Assembly (NCBI RefSeq): GCF_000949385.2
Contig: NZ_JYKO02000001.1
Coordinates: forward strand, 5,602,678-5,666,677
Reading direction: 5' to 3'
DNA from: Pseudomonas sp. LFM046
GTDB lineage: Bacteria; Pseudomonadota; Gammaproteobacteria; Pseudomonadales; Pseudomonadaceae
DNA: 64,000 nt
Position numbers and translations under genes: made by a program
Notes under the pieces: model-generated
The model's input: only the letters and a program-made list of their open reading frames with translations
Told to the model about the DNA's origin: nothing
The model's database searches: none
Part shown: piece after piece, positions 1 through 8,031 of the stretch
How positions within the stretch are numbered: the stretch's first letter is position 1
How the letters are laid out: the number at the start of each line of letters is the position of its first letter

Positions 1-208
1 TGAAGGCGCTGCCGAGGATCATCCAGCGCAGCAGCCCGCGAAGCGGCAACAGCAATTCCTGGGGCAGCTGTGGATAACGCGCCCCGAGGCGGGAGATGCC
101 CCGGGTGACGATGCGCTGCACCAGCCAGGCCAGCAGGATGATGAGGAGCACCTGGGCGGCGCGGATCAGCGGTTCGCTCCAGGCGGTGAGGAGAAGCAGG
201 TCGTCCAT
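1..208 (-). CDS. Mechanosensitive ion channel family protein, N-terminal part (runs off the left edge)
   Basis: The reverse strand from position 208 translates as a start MDDLLLLTAW followed by a hydrophobic segment (about residues 16-30, AAQVLLIILLAWLVQ) and the basic stretch QRIVTRGISRLG, then a second hydrophobic part at the edge. A short N-terminus, a transmembrane helix and a basic loop fit the small MscS-like channels of Pseudomonas. Only about 69 residues are visible, so the diagnostic MscS beta domain lies outside the window. Its ATG shares one base with the TGA of the ABC-F gene upstream (TGATG), so the two are translationally coupled. The family call rests on the N-terminus and on remembered context, and could be wrong in detail. 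Confidence 0.5.
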   Translation of the reverse strand, partial: MDDLLLLTAWSEPLIRAAQVLLIILLAWLVQRIVTRGISRLGARYPQLPQELLLPLRGLLRWMILGSAF

Positions 209-2118
209 CAATCCGCGGCCTCCAGTTGCCGCTGCAGCTCCTCCAGGGTTTCCAGAGCCAGGAGCCAGGCTTCTTCCAGTTCGGCCTCGCGGGCCTTGAG
301 GCGCGCCTGCTCGGCCAGCAGGTCACGCAGTTCATCCTTGCGCGCCGCCTCGTAGAGGGCGGAGTCGCCCAGGCGCTCCTCGACGGTGGCCAGCTGCTCA
401 TGGACCTTGCCCAGGTCCTTCTCCAGCTTGTCGGCCTCCTTCTTGTGAGGTGCCAGTTGCTGGCGCAGGGCTGCGGCGGCCTGGCGCTGGGCGCGCTTGT
501 CGGTCTTGTCCGGGTTCACCGGCGCGCTGACCACAGGCGCCTGGCGGGCGCGGTAATCCACCAACCAGCGGGCATAGTCATCCAGGTCGCCGTCGAACGA
601 CTGCACGCGACCGTCGGCCACCAACAGGAATTCGTCCGTGGTGCTCTTCAGCAGGTGGCGGTCGTGGGACACCACCAGCACGGCGCCGGCGAAATCCTGC
701 AGGGCCATGGTCAGCGCGAGGCGCATTTCCAGGTCGAGGTGGTTGGTCGGTTCGTCGAGCAGCAGCAGGTTGGGCTTCTGCCAGGCGATCAACGCCAGGG
801 CCAGACGCGCCTTCTCGCCGCCGGAGAAATTGGCCACGGCCTCGTCGCAACGATCGCCACGGAAATCGAAGCCGCCGAGGAAATCGCGCAGGGTCTGCTC
901 ACGCTCGCTGGGCGCGAGGCGCTGCAGGTGCAGCAGCGGGCTGGCCTTGGGGTCGAGCGCGTCCAACTGATGCTGGGCGAAGTAGCCGATGGCCAGGTTC
1001 TCGCCACATGCCAGTCGCCCGCCGAGGGGCGAGAGGTCACCGGAAAGGGTCTTGATCAGGGTGGACTTGCCCGCACCGTTGGGGCCCAGCAGGCCGATGC
1101 GCGCACCGGGCGCCAGCTGCAGTTTGACCTGCTGCAACACAGCCTTCTCGCCATAGCCGAGGCGGCCTTCGGAGAGATCCAGCAGCGGGCTGGAAATCTT
1201 GTCGGCTTCACGGAAGCTGAAGTCGAAGGGCGAATCCACATGGGCCGGTGCCAGTTCTTCCAGCCGTTCCAGGGCCTTGATCCGGCTCTGGGCCTGGCGG
1301 GCCTTGGTGGCCTTGGCCTTGAAGCGAGCGATGAAGCTTTCCATGTGCGCACGCTGCGCCTGCTGCTTCTCGTAAGCCTGCTGCTGCTGCGCCAGACGTT
1401 CGGCACGGGTGCGCTCGAAGGCCGAGTAGCCGCCACGGTAGAGGGTCAGCTTGCGCTGCTCCAGGTGGGCCACGTTATCCACCACGGAATCGAGGAAGTC
1501 ACGATCGTGGGAGATCAGCAGCAGCGTGCCCGGGTAGCCCTTGAGCCACTCTTCGAGCCAGAGGATGGCGTCGAGGTCGAGGTGGTTGGTGGGTTCGTCC
1601 AGCAGCAGCAATTCGGACGGGCACATCAGCGCCTGGGCGAGGTTCAGGCGCATCCGCCAGCCGCCGGAGAAGTCACCGACGCGGCGGTCCATCTGCTCCG
1701 CCGTGAAGCCGAGGCCGGCCAGCAACTTGCGGGCACGCGCGTCGGCCGTGTAGCCGTCGGCGCTGTCGAGCTCGATGTGCAGCCGGGCGATGGCGGTGCC
1801 GTCATGGCCCGCTTCAGCCGCGGCAAGATCACGCTGCACCTGGCGCAGGTGCTGGTCGCCGTCGAGCACGTAGTCCACGGCCAGGCGCTCGAGGTTGTCC
1901 ACTTCCTGACGCATGTGGGCGATGCGCCAATCCGCGGGCAACTGGCAGTCGCCGGCGTCCGGACCCAACTCGCCACGCAGCAGGGCAAAGAGGCTGGATT
2001 TGCCGGCACCGTTGGCGCCGATGAGGCCGACCTTCTGGCCGGCGTGCAGGGTCAACTCGGCGCCTTCTAGCAGGCGCTGAGGACCACGCTGTAGAGTGAG
2101 ATTTTGCAGTCGGATCAT
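208..2118 (-). CDS. ABC-F family ATPase (YheS/Uup-like), duplicated ATP-binding cassettes
   Basis: The protein has 636 residues and two complete ABC cassettes but no membrane segment, as in soluble ABC-F proteins that act on the ribosome. First cassette: Walker A GANGAGKSS near residue 34, signature FSGGW near 150, Walker B with LLLLDEPTNHLDLDA. Second cassette: Walker A GPNGAGKST near 345, signature FSGGEKARLALALIAW, Walker B with LLLLDEPTNHLDLEM. A charged linker lies between them (Gln-, Arg- and Lys-rich, about 235-285), and the C-terminal 100 residues form a predicted coiled coil rich in Lys, Glu and Leu. Length and C-terminal extension match YheS of E. coli (about 637 residues). The ATG at 2118 is the first codon of the conserved MIRLQNLTL start. 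The physiological role of YheS-type proteins is poorly defined. Confidence 0.93.
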   Translation of the reverse strand: MIRLQNLTLQRGPQRLLEGAELTLHAGQKVGLIGANGAGKSSLFALLRGELGPDAGDCQLPADWRIAHMRQEVDNLERLAVDYVLDGDQHLRQVQRDLAAAEAGHDGTAIARLHIELDSADGYTADARARKLLAGLGFTAEQMDRRVGDFSGGWRMRLNLAQALMCPSELLLLDEPTNHLDLDAILWLEEWLKGYPGTLLLISHDRDFLDSVVDNVAHLEQRKLTLYRGGYSAFERTRAERLAQQQQAYEKQQAQRAHMESFIARFKAKATKARQAQSRIKALERLEELAPAHVDSPFDFSFREADKISSPLLDLSEGRLGYGEKAVLQQVKLQLAPGARIGLLGPNGAGKSTLIKTLSGDLSPLGGRLACGENLAIGYFAQHQLDALDPKASPLLHLQRLAPSEREQTLRDFLGGFDFRGDRCDEAVANFSGGEKARLALALIAWQKPNLLLLDEPTNHLDLEMRLALTMALQDFAGAVLVVSHDRHLLKSTTDEFLLVADGRVQSFDGDLDDYARWLVDYRARQAPVVSAPVNPDKTDKRAQRQAAAALRQQLAPHKKEADKLEKDLGKVHEQLATVEERLGDSALYEAARKDELRDLLAEQARLKAREAELEEAWLLALETLEELQRQLEAAD

Positions 2119-2168
2119 GATGGCGGCGGAGTTTATCAGCTTCGCCGCGGAGTCGCCCGAGGACAGAC

Positions 2169-2633
2169 ATGCCTTCAGACCTGTGGACGTTCGCCCTGCG
2201 CCTCTACACCGAACCGGGTGTCGAGCAAGCCTGCCTGCGCCTGCAGGATCGCGGCATCGATGTCTGCCTGCTGCTCACGGCCTGCTGGCTGGGACGCTGT
2301 GGCGCGACGTTCGACACCTCACGCCTGGACGCCCTGAAGCAGGTGTGCGAGCCCTGGCAGGAACAGGTGGTCAAGCCGCTGCGCTCGTTGCGTCAGGCAT
2401 GGCGCGCCCAGGCCCAGGATGATCCGGCGCTGGCGGGATTGCGGGAGCAGGTCAAGGCACTGGAACTGGAGGCCGAACGCAAATTGCTGGCACGGCTGGA
2501 AGTGGCCGCGGATGGCTGGGGGGAACGGGGTTCAGAACAGGTCGAAGCCTGGCTTCTGGGGAGCCACCCAGGACTGGAAGGAGCGGACCGCGACGCGCTT
2601 GATCTACTGCGCGTCGCGGCCCAGGCGCTTTAG
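2169..2633 (+). CDS. TIGR02444 / DUF2390 family protein
   Basis: A 154-residue soluble protein starting MPSDLWTFALRLYTEPGVEQ, with the motif CLRLQDRGIDVCLLLTACWL, typical of the TIGR02444 family found next to the YheS-type gene in Pseudomonas. No signal peptide or membrane helix is seen; it is mostly helical and acidic. It is transcribed divergently from the ABC-F gene, with only 50 bases between the starts. Its TAG stop overlaps the stop of the convergent algP gene by four bases. Function is unknown. The family assignment is from memory of the motif; no catalytic residue is evident. Confidence 0.8.
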   Translation: MPSDLWTFALRLYTEPGVEQACLRLQDRGIDVCLLLTACWLGRCGATFDTSRLDALKQVCEPWQEQVVKPLRSLRQAWRAQAQDDPALAGLREQVKALELEAERKLLARLEVAADGWGERGSEQVEAWLLGSHPGLEGADRDALDLLRVAAQAL

Positions 2634-3865
2634 TTCGACGGCGAGGTCGGGGAAGCGCCGTTGCTGCTGGCGGGCGACACGCTGGCAACCGGAGCGGCGG
2701 CCGGCGCCGGCGCGGCCGGAGCAACGGTAGCGGGCTTGGCGGCCGGAGCCGGGGCAGGGGCCGGAGCAGCGGGTTTCGCGGCAGCGGGCTTGGCCGGGGC
2801 AGCGGGCTTCTTCACCGCCGGCTTGGCGGCAACTTTCTTCGCGGCAGGCTTGGCGGCCGGCTTCGCAGCAGCAGGCTTGGCTGCAGCAGCCGCTGCCGGT
2901 TTGGCGGCGGGTTTTGCTGCGGGCTTGGCCGCTGCAGCGGGTTTCGCAGCGCTGGCAGCCGGCTTCGCGGCAGGCTTGGCGGCGGGCTTCGCAGCAGGTT
3001 TCGCAGCCGCTTTGGCCGCAGGCTTGGCGGCCGGTTTGGCAGCGGGCTTGGCGGCGGCGGTCTTCGCGGCCGGCTTGGCTGCAGGCTTCGCAGCGGCAGT
3101 CTTCGCGGCCGGCTTGGCTGCGGGCTTGGCAGCGGAAGCCTTGGCAACCGGTTTGGCTGCAGGCTTGGCAGCGGCAGCCTTGGCAACCGGTTTGGCTGCA
3201 GGCTTGGCAGCGGCGGTCTTCGCAACCGGCTTGGCTGCAGGCTTGGCAGCGGCAGCCTTGGCAACCGGTTTAGCGGCGGGCTTGGCAGCCGGCTTCGCGG
3301 CAGCGGTCCTCGCGGCAGGCTTGGCGGCGGCAACCTTGGCAGCCGGTTTCGCAGCAGGCTTGGCTGCGGCTTTGGCAGCAGGTTTGGCTGCCGGCTTGGC
3401 AGCAGCTTTTGCAGCAGGTTTAGCCGCGGCTTTGGCAGCAGGCTTGGCCGCCGCCGACTTGGCTTCGCGGCTGCCCAGCGCCTTGCTGGCGGCCTCGCGT
3501 ACCTTGCCGACGCCCTGGGCGAGCTTCAGGCTCTCCTGGGAGTCACGCTTGAGCTGAGCGATGTAGGCGCGGGTTTCGGACTGACGATTCTTCAAGGTGT
3601 CCAGCAGGGCTTCGAGCTCGCCGATGCTGTCCTTGGCCTTGGCTTGTGCCTTGGCCTTGCCGGCCTTGGCCGCATCCTGCAGCTTGGTGCGCGCAGCGTG
3701 GAGTTTTTCCTGGGCCTTGCCGCGCTGCTTCTCCAACTTGGTCAGCAGCTGTTCAGCATCGACCGATGCCTGGGCGCAGGCTTTTTCGAGGTGTTCGAGC
3801 AGACTGTGGGACAGTTGATGCAACAGGTGCAGCGGGGTGCTAACAGGCTTCTTCTTGGCCGACAT
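2630..3865 (-). CDS. algP: Histone H1-like transcriptional regulator AlgP (AlgR3)
   Basis: A 411-residue DNA-binding-type protein. The N-terminal 100-110 residues (MSAKKKPVSTPLHLLHQLSH onward) are predicted coiled coil. The rest is almost entirely repeats of KPAA, AKPAAK and PVAK, as in the C-terminus of AlgP, which resembles eukaryotic H1 and is linked in P. aeruginosa to alginate gene control. The start at 3865 is chosen over a further upstream ATG because AGGAGG lies seven bases before it and the homologue starts MSA. P. aeruginosa AlgP is shorter (about 350 residues), so the repeat tract is longer here. It sits next to algQ, also in the same orientation in other pseudomonads. The tail ends in Pro/Ala/Ser with few charges. 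Confidence 0.92.
   Translation of the reverse strand: MSAKKKPVSTPLHLLHQLSHSLLEHLEKACAQASVDAEQLLTKLEKQRGKAQEKLHAARTKLQDAAKAGKAKAQAKAKDSIGELEALLDTLKNRQSETRAYIAQLKRDSQESLKLAQGVGKVREAASKALGSREAKSAAAKPAAKAAAKPAAKAAAKPAAKPAAKAAAKPAAKPAAKVAAAKPAARTAAAKPAAKPAAKPVAKAAAAKPAAKPVAKTAAAKPAAKPVAKAAAAKPAAKPVAKASAAKPAAKPAAKTAAAKPAAKPAAKTAAAKPAAKPAAKPAAKAAAKPAAKPAAKPAAKPAASAAKPAAAAKPAAKPAAKPAAAAAAKPAAAKPAAKPAAKKVAAKPAVKKPAAPAKPAAAKPAAPAPAPAPAAKPATVAPAAPAPAAAPVASVSPASSNGASPTSPSN
2790..3470 (-). repeat. Codon-level tandem repeats encoding the KPAA tract of AlgP
   Basis: About 680 bases are built of short degenerate units 12-18 bases long such as GGCTTGGCAGC, GCGGC and CTTGGCAACCGG in direct tandem order. They encode Lys-Pro-Ala-Ala steps. 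The units are imperfect at third positions in most places, but some blocks (for example around 3120-3270, with repeated TTGGCAACCGG) are close to identical. Such tracts change length by slippage or unequal recombination. In P. aeruginosa the algP repeat region is reported to vary between strains. Confidence 0.9.
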
Positions 3866-4059
3866 GGTATGCCTCCTGGCGGGCGTTATTTGGCCCATAC
3901 TAGTCGCCTGTTTCGCGAGTCGCCAGAGGCCGCGCCATTCCGCCCGCCGTGGCTTTGCGACTGATTGCCGGCACACGGTTTCTCGCTTGCGATGGGGACA
4001 TGGAAATGCAAGGCCGGAAACCGGTATTGCGCCAACCGCTGCGAGACGCCAGGAAGGCT

Positions 4060-4095
4060 CTGGAATCAGGGGTGCAGAGGTTCTCTCGCACCCCA
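4060..4095 (-). terminator. Hairpin downstream of algQ, possible terminator or processing site
   Basis: GGGGTGC at 4069-4075 pairs with GCACCCC at 4088-4094, and the inner AGAG/CTCT can extend the stem with one bulge. It lies 26 bases past the algQ stop codon on the reverse strand. No run of T follows, so it is at best a weak intrinsic terminator; read-through into algP is possible. Confidence 0.4.
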
Positions 4096-4120
4096 GCTCC
4101 GGTGCCGGGCAGGACGGTTA

Positions 4121-4591
4121 TCAGGCCGGTTGCGAGGCCTGACCCTGGTGGGCGTTGTGCAGCACTTCGATCAGGCAGTCTTCCAGCTCGAAGCGTTCAT
4201 GAAGCAACTGCCCGAGATTGCTCAGCTCGGTCGTCAGGCAGAGGTCACGGCAATCGCCGTTGTCGCAACGGTCGTTGAAGGCCAGGGCGACTTCGGTGAT
4301 GACTTCGATGCGGGGATAGATTTGCTTGGCGAGGTCAAGGCCGCGCTGGTCACCGAAGGCTTTCGCCTCGTTGAGCAGTTGCTCGTAGACCTCGAAGTGC
4401 CCTGCGGAAACATAGTCCAGCAGGACCTCACAAAACCTTTGCAGCGCTTCTGCGTTGGCGCTGGGTGCCTGTGGTTTTTCGCTCAGCGAGCTGTACACGC
4501 GGATCAGCTCATGGCGCTCCTGCAGCCAGCGGTCGATCAGCTGGTGCACGCCACCCCAACGTTCCTGAGCGTTCTGGCAACTTTCGAGCAT
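4121..4591 (-). CDS. algQ: Anti-sigma-70 factor AlgQ (Rsd family)
   Basis: A 156-residue, all-helical, acidic protein starting [20 protein letters not shown]. This is the N-terminus of the Rsd/AlgQ family, which binds region 4 of the housekeeping sigma factor and favours alternative sigma factors; in P. aeruginosa it affects alginate and pyoverdine genes. The family feature W-x-x-V-H-x-L-I-D-x-W-L-x-E-R is at residues 12-26. Length is close to the usual 158-160. A good ribosome-binding site (GGAAGTGAGG) precedes the ATG at 4591. The gene is followed on the same strand by algP, an arrangement conserved in Pseudomonas. Confidence 0.95.
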   Translation of the reverse strand: MLESCQNAQERWGGVHQLIDRWLQERHELIRVYSSLSEKPQAPSANAEALQRFCEVLLDYVSAGHFEVYEQLLNEAKAFGDQRGLDLAKQIYPRIEVITEVALAFNDRCDNGDCRDLCLTTELSNLGQLLHERFELEDCLIEVLHNAHQGQASQPA

Positions 4592-4879
4592 GGTGACGAC
4601 CTCACTTCCCTAATTCGGTAATGCCGTTATACGTCTGCTCCGAGACGGTTTTTTGTCGACCGGTGCAAGATCCTGGGAAGACACCGCCAAAACGGCAATA
4701 TTCCGGCGGCGCGTGCGGGCCAGATTATGCCCGCCGGGCAGTGCCATCAAGGCGCTGACGGGAAAAAATTCATACGGGCGTTTAAACGACAGGCCGCGGC
4801 CCGTCTGGCCGGAGACCTTGAAGGACTCGCAGGGGACGAGGGCAGAGGAAGAGGCGGGGAAACAGCGCGTTGAGGGACA
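4592..4879. other. Non-coding interval between algQ and dsbB
   Basis: No convincing gene is present. The stretch next to algQ is AT-richer (TTTTTTGTCGACC near 4647 on the forward strand) and contains a reverse-strand TATAAC at about 4626-4631 that could be a -10 box for algQ, but I could not pair it with a -35 box at normal spacing. Open frames here lack ribosome-binding sites and recognisable protein sequence. Confidence 0.5.
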
Positions 4880-4911
4880 CGACAAAGGGCGCGCGGAGCA
4901 GCCACGCGCCC
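4880..4911 (-). terminator. Intrinsic terminator of dsbB
   Basis: On the reverse strand GGGCGCG (4911-4905) pairs with CGCGCCC (4893-4887), followed by TTTGTCGT. It begins eight bases after the dsbB stop codon. Confidence 0.7.
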
Positions 4912-4918
4912 TGGATTT

Positions 4919-5410
4919 TCACGCGCGGCGCAGCAGCTGATAGAGGGAGAAAAGGATGCAGCCGGCGAAGGCCAGCAGGCTCCACTCGGGGATGCTCATG
5001 CCGAAGAGGGTCCAGGTCACTTCCGCACAATCGGCCGTGCCATGGAGCATGGTTTTGACGATCTCCAGGAAGGGCCACGCTTCGATCATGTAGTCGAAGC
5101 TCGGCAGGCAGGCGGGCAGTTGGTCCGCCGGCACGCTCTGCAACCAGATCTGGCGCCCGGCCGCAGCCGTACCACCCACGGAGAACAGCAGCGCAAAGGC
5201 CGCATAGACACGACGGCCGACACGCTCCGGACCATGCAGGGAGGCGATCATGCACACCACGCCGAAGGCGATGATGAAGACGCGCTGGACGATGCACAGC
5301 GGGCAGGGTTCGAGGCCGAGCGCATGCTCGAGATAAAGCGCACCGCCCATGATGGCGACGCAAGCGAGAAAGGCGAGGAAGAAGAGCGAACGCGGGCTTG
5401 CCAGAGACAT
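4919..5410 (-). CDS. dsbB: Disulfide bond formation protein B (DsbB/DsbH)
   Basis: A 163-residue inner-membrane protein with four hydrophobic helices (about 8-28, 41-59, 67-86 and 141-160). DsbB passes electrons from periplasmic DsbA to quinones. The first active pair is Cys36-Pro-Leu-Cys39, preceded by the conserved LEP and followed by QRVF. The second periplasmic pair is Cys101 (LPACLPS) and Cys128 (TADCAE). All four essential cysteines and Arg43 of the quinone site are present. The ATG at 5410 is supported by the conserved start of helix 1. It is transcribed divergently from the sugar dehydrogenase-like gene. P. aeruginosa has a second copy elsewhere, so this may be the dsbH paralogue. Confidence 0.93.
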   Translation of the reverse strand: MSLASPRSLFFLAFLACVAIMGGALYLEHALGLEPCPLCIVQRVFIIAFGVVCMIASLHGPERVGRRVYAAFALLFSVGGTAAAGRQIWLQSVPADQLPACLPSFDYMIEAWPFLEIVKTMLHGTADCAEVTWTLFGMSIPEWSLLAFAGCILFSLYQLLRRA

Positions 5411-5519
5411 GGCGGCTCCGTTGGGTTATCGGGAAGGGCGTTACGGTAGTGGAAAGGGCCTCTGGCTTTCAAGGCGACCGTCTAGGCTGGGAAGGGTTGC
5501 CTGTCCGGAGAACACCGCC

Positions 5520-6599
5520 ATGCGTCGGCTGCTCATTCTCTCGCTGCTCCTGCTGCCCTGGCTGGCCAACGCCGCACTGCCCCTGGACCGCATCCGGCTG
5601 CCCGAGGGCTTTCGTATCAGCCTCGTGAGCGACCAGTTGCCCAACGCCCGGGAGATGACCTGGGGCGCGCGGGGCACCCTGTTCGTCGGCAGCAATGCCG
5701 CCGGCAAGGTCTATGCGTTGGACCCTGCCAGCGGCAAGGTCCGCATCGTCGCCGACGACCTACAGCTGCCGGTGGGCGTGGCCTACAAGGACGGTGATCT
5801 GTACATCTCTGCGGTCAGCCGCATCCTGCGGCTGCGCGGCATAGAGTCGCGGCTCGACTCGCCGCCGAAACCCGAAGTGGTCTTCGCGGGCTTTCCGAAG
5901 GAAACCCACCACGGCTGGAAATTCATCGCCTTCGGCCCCGACGGCAAGCTCTATGTGCCGGTCGGCGCGCCCTGCAACATCTGCGCACGAGACCCGGACG
6001 TTTATGCCGCCATCCACCGCATGAACCCTGACGGCAGCGGCCTGGAACTGGTAGCTCGTGGCGTGCGCAACTCTGTGGGCTTCGACTGGCACCCGCAGAC
6101 GGGCGAGCTCTGGTTCAGCGACAACGGTCGCGACCTGATGGGCGACGACGTGCCGGACTGCGAATTGAACCGCCTGGAAAAAACCGGCCAGCACTTCGGC
6201 TTCCCCTATTGCCACGGCGGCGACGTGGCCGACCCCGAATTCTCCCAGCGCCCCTGCAGCGACTTCGTCGCCCCGGTGGCGAAGCTGGGCCCTCATGTGG
6301 CGCCGCTGGGCCTGCGCTTCTACACCGGCCAGCAGTTTCCCGAGGCGTACCGGAATAACCTGTTCATCGCCGAGCACGGCTCCTGGAACCGCAGCGAGAA
6401 GATCGGATACCGGATCAAGCGGGTGGAGCTCAATGAGGATGGCAGCCTGAAACGCCAGAGCGTGTTCGCCGAAGGCTGGCTGGAGGATGGCGAAGTCTGG
6501 GGGCGGCCGGCGGATGTGCTGGTAACGCCCGACGGCGCGCTGCTGGTCAGCGATGACTACGCCGGGGCCATCTACCGCATCGACTACGTGGGTCGTTAG
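5520..6599 (+). CDS. Secreted sorbosone/glucose dehydrogenase-like beta-propeller protein
   Basis: A 359-residue protein after trimming to the ATG at 5520, where GGAG lies nine bases upstream and the protein begins with a clear signal peptide (MRRLLILSLLLLPWLANA, cleavage after ANA). The mature part shows propeller blades typical of PQQ-type sorbosone dehydrogenases: LPEGFRISLVSD, REMTWGARGTLFVGS, HHGWKFIAFGPDGKLYVPVG, GVRNSVGFDWHPQTGELWFSDNGRDLMGDDVP, and FIAEHGSWNRSEKIGYRI. Four cysteines (CNIC, then the YCHGG and RPC parts) may form disulfides; CNIC is not a haem site because no His follows. Periplasmic location is expected. Whether it binds PQQ or oxidises a sugar cannot be told from sequence alone. 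Confidence 0.85.
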   Translation: MRRLLILSLLLLPWLANAALPLDRIRLPEGFRISLVSDQLPNAREMTWGARGTLFVGSNAAGKVYALDPASGKVRIVADDLQLPVGVAYKDGDLYISAVSRILRLRGIESRLDSPPKPEVVFAGFPKETHHGWKFIAFGPDGKLYVPVGAPCNICARDPDVYAAIHRMNPDGSGLELVARGVRNSVGFDWHPQTGELWFSDNGRDLMGDDVPDCELNRLEKTGQHFGFPYCHGGDVADPEFSQRPCSDFVAPVAKLGPHVAPLGLRFYTGQQFPEAYRNNLFIAEHGSWNRSEKIGYRIKRVELNEDGSLKRQSVFAEGWLEDGEVWGRPADVLVTPDGALLVSDDYAGAIYRIDYVGR

Positions 6600-6612
6600 A
6601 CGGTGACCAGCC

Positions 6613-6645
6613 CGTAGGATGGGTAGAGCGGAGCGAAACCCATGC
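6613..6645. repeat. Dispersed GTAGGATGGGT palindromic repeat, short copy
   Basis: CGTAGGATGGGTAGAGCG is followed by GAGCGAAACCCAT, so GGATGGGT and ACCCAT can pair. It begins 13 bases after the dehydrogenase-like stop codon. It is one of at least seven copies in the window. Confidence 0.8.
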
Positions 6646-6744
6646 TGTCGGATCGATGGGGTGAGACCTCCACTGTGCGAGAAGTCATTCGAGAACCGGA
6701 CCGCAGGCCCCACCGCTGACTGTAGCCACCGCGCAAGACGGTAA

Positions 6745-6776
6745 CGAAAAAGGCCCGGGGATTTCCCGGGCCTTCT
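6745..6776 (-). terminator. Terminator of the haem operon
   Basis: GGCCCGGG (6752-6759) pairs with CCCGGGCC (6765-6772) around a five-base loop. Reading the reverse strand, TTTTTCGTT follows the stem, so it ends hemY transcripts. The forward side (TTCTTGT) could also give weak termination in the other direction. Confidence 0.88.
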
Positions 6777-6780
6777 TGTC

Positions 6781-8031
6781 TCAGGCGATCTTCTCCGCCG
6801 GCAGCGGCAGGGCCGGCAGGCGCTGGTCCAACAGGCCGAGGCCTTCCTGGAACAGTTGGTTGCTGCGCTCCACTTCACCCAGCTGCGCCAGCAGGCGGGC
6901 CAGTTCGGCACAGGTCTCGGGGTCGCGGCGGGAGCTCAGGCTGCTTTCGAAATACTCCCGTGCCTTGCCCCAGAGGCGGTTGCGCAGACACAGGCGGCCC
7001 AGGGTGAGGAGCAGCGTGGCGTCGCTGGCGTGTTCCTTCAGCCAGCCCTCGGCGGTCTGCAACTGGCGCGACGGATCGCGGCCGCGCAGCAGGCCATAGA
7101 GCCGCACCAGACCGTCATCGTGACCGCGCTTGATGGCGGTACGGACCGATTCCTCGGCCTCTTCCTCGGCCCCCAGGCGACGCAGTTGCTCGGCGAACGC
7201 CAGCACCAGGCGAGGCTCGTTCCGCTGCGCAGCGGTGAGCTGCTGCCAGGCGCGCGTCAGGGGCTGCAGGGCAGTCTCCCCTTCGTTCAGGCCTTCTTCG
7301 CCAGCCTGGTACAGGCGGGCACTCCAGGCACGCAGTTCCAGCTCCGCCAGCTGGTTTTCCGGCAGCGCTTTTTCCTTGCGCAACGTCGGCAGCAAGCCCA
7401 CCACCGACGCCCAGTCGTCACGCACTTCGTGCAGGTGCAGCAACTGACGCAGCACCTGGTGGTGGCGGGGATGGCGCTCGTGAACGGCGTTGAGGGTCTC
7501 CAGGGAGGCCGCCGAATCGCCACGATCCAGTTGCAGTTCCGCGTGGGCCAGGGCAATGGCCAGTTCGGCCTGCGGCTGTCGCTCGAGGGCACGCTCCAGC
7601 AGGCGCTCGGCTTCATCGCTCTGGCCGATCTTCTGCGCGGCGCGGGCAGCGCCCAGGTAGTAGATCAGCGGCTGCGGGTCATTTTCCGCGGCGCGCTTGA
7701 GGTGGCGCAGGGCACGGGCCCAGCGACCTTCGGCCAGGTCCAGCAGGCCTTGCTCGGAGGCCAGCCGGGCGCGGCGGCGGGCATTGCGCCGGGACCAGGG
7801 ATTGACCACGCCACCCGACACCACCACCAGCCGAAGCAGGTAGCGCAGGCCGGTGAACAGCAGCCAGAGCGCCGTCAGCAGGGCCAGGGTTGCCCAGAGG
7901 GTGGACTCGTAGCGGAAGCCTTTGTACGCGATCAGCACGTAGCCCTTGTGCTGGGCCACCGCCATGCCGATGAGGGTGACGGCCGCGCCGATCACCAGGA
8001 GGATCAGCAGGACCTTGAGCAAGCGTTTCAT
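6781..8031 (-). CDS. hemY: HemY-like TPR membrane protein of the haem operon
   Basis: A 416-residue protein with two N-terminal membrane helices (about 4-26 and 44-71), followed by the HemY N-terminal domain motif (ARRRARLASEQGLLDLAEGRWARALRHL, about 85-112) and a string of TPR-type helical repeats to the C-terminus. It is the last gene of hemC-hemD-hemX-hemY. It is the gammaproteobacterial HemY, not the Bacillus protoporphyrinogen oxidase of the same name; its exact role in haem synthesis is not settled. The ATG at 8031 overlaps the hemX stop by four bases (ATGA), and a strong terminator follows the stop. Confidence 0.93.
   Translation of the reverse strand: MKRLLKVLLILLVIGAAVTLIGMAVAQHKGYVLIAYKGFRYESTLWATLALLTALWLLFTGLRYLLRLVVVSGGVVNPWSRRNARRRARLASEQGLLDLAEGRWARALRHLKRAAENDPQPLIYYLGAARAAQKIGQSDEAERLLERALERQPQAELAIALAHAELQLDRGDSAASLETLNAVHERHPRHHQVLRQLLHLHEVRDDWASVVGLLPTLRKEKALPENQLAELELRAWSARLYQAGEEGLNEGETALQPLTRAWQQLTAAQRNEPRLVLAFAEQLRRLGAEEEAEESVRTAIKRGHDDGLVRLYGLLRGRDPSRQLQTAEGWLKEHASDATLLLTLGRLCLRNRLWGKAREYFESSLSSRRDPETCAELARLLAQLGEVERSNQLFQEGLGLLDQRLPALPLPAEKIA

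Noticed and set aside
226-2070. A 614-residue forward open frame antisense to the ABC-F gene
   Set aside because: The sequence is Gln/Gly/Leu-rich noise typical of the antisense frame in high-GC genes, while the opposite strand encodes complete ABC motifs.
2661-3557. A 298-residue open frame on the forward strand opposite algP, encoding Gly-Leu-Ala-Ala repeats
   Set aside because: It is the mirror of the KPAA codon repeats. No ribosome-binding site, no family sequence; GC-rich repeats keep the opposite frame open.
4610-4885. A 91-residue reverse frame between algQ and dsbB
   Set aside because: No ribosome-binding site, no hydrophobic or family pattern, and it overlaps the dsbB terminator.
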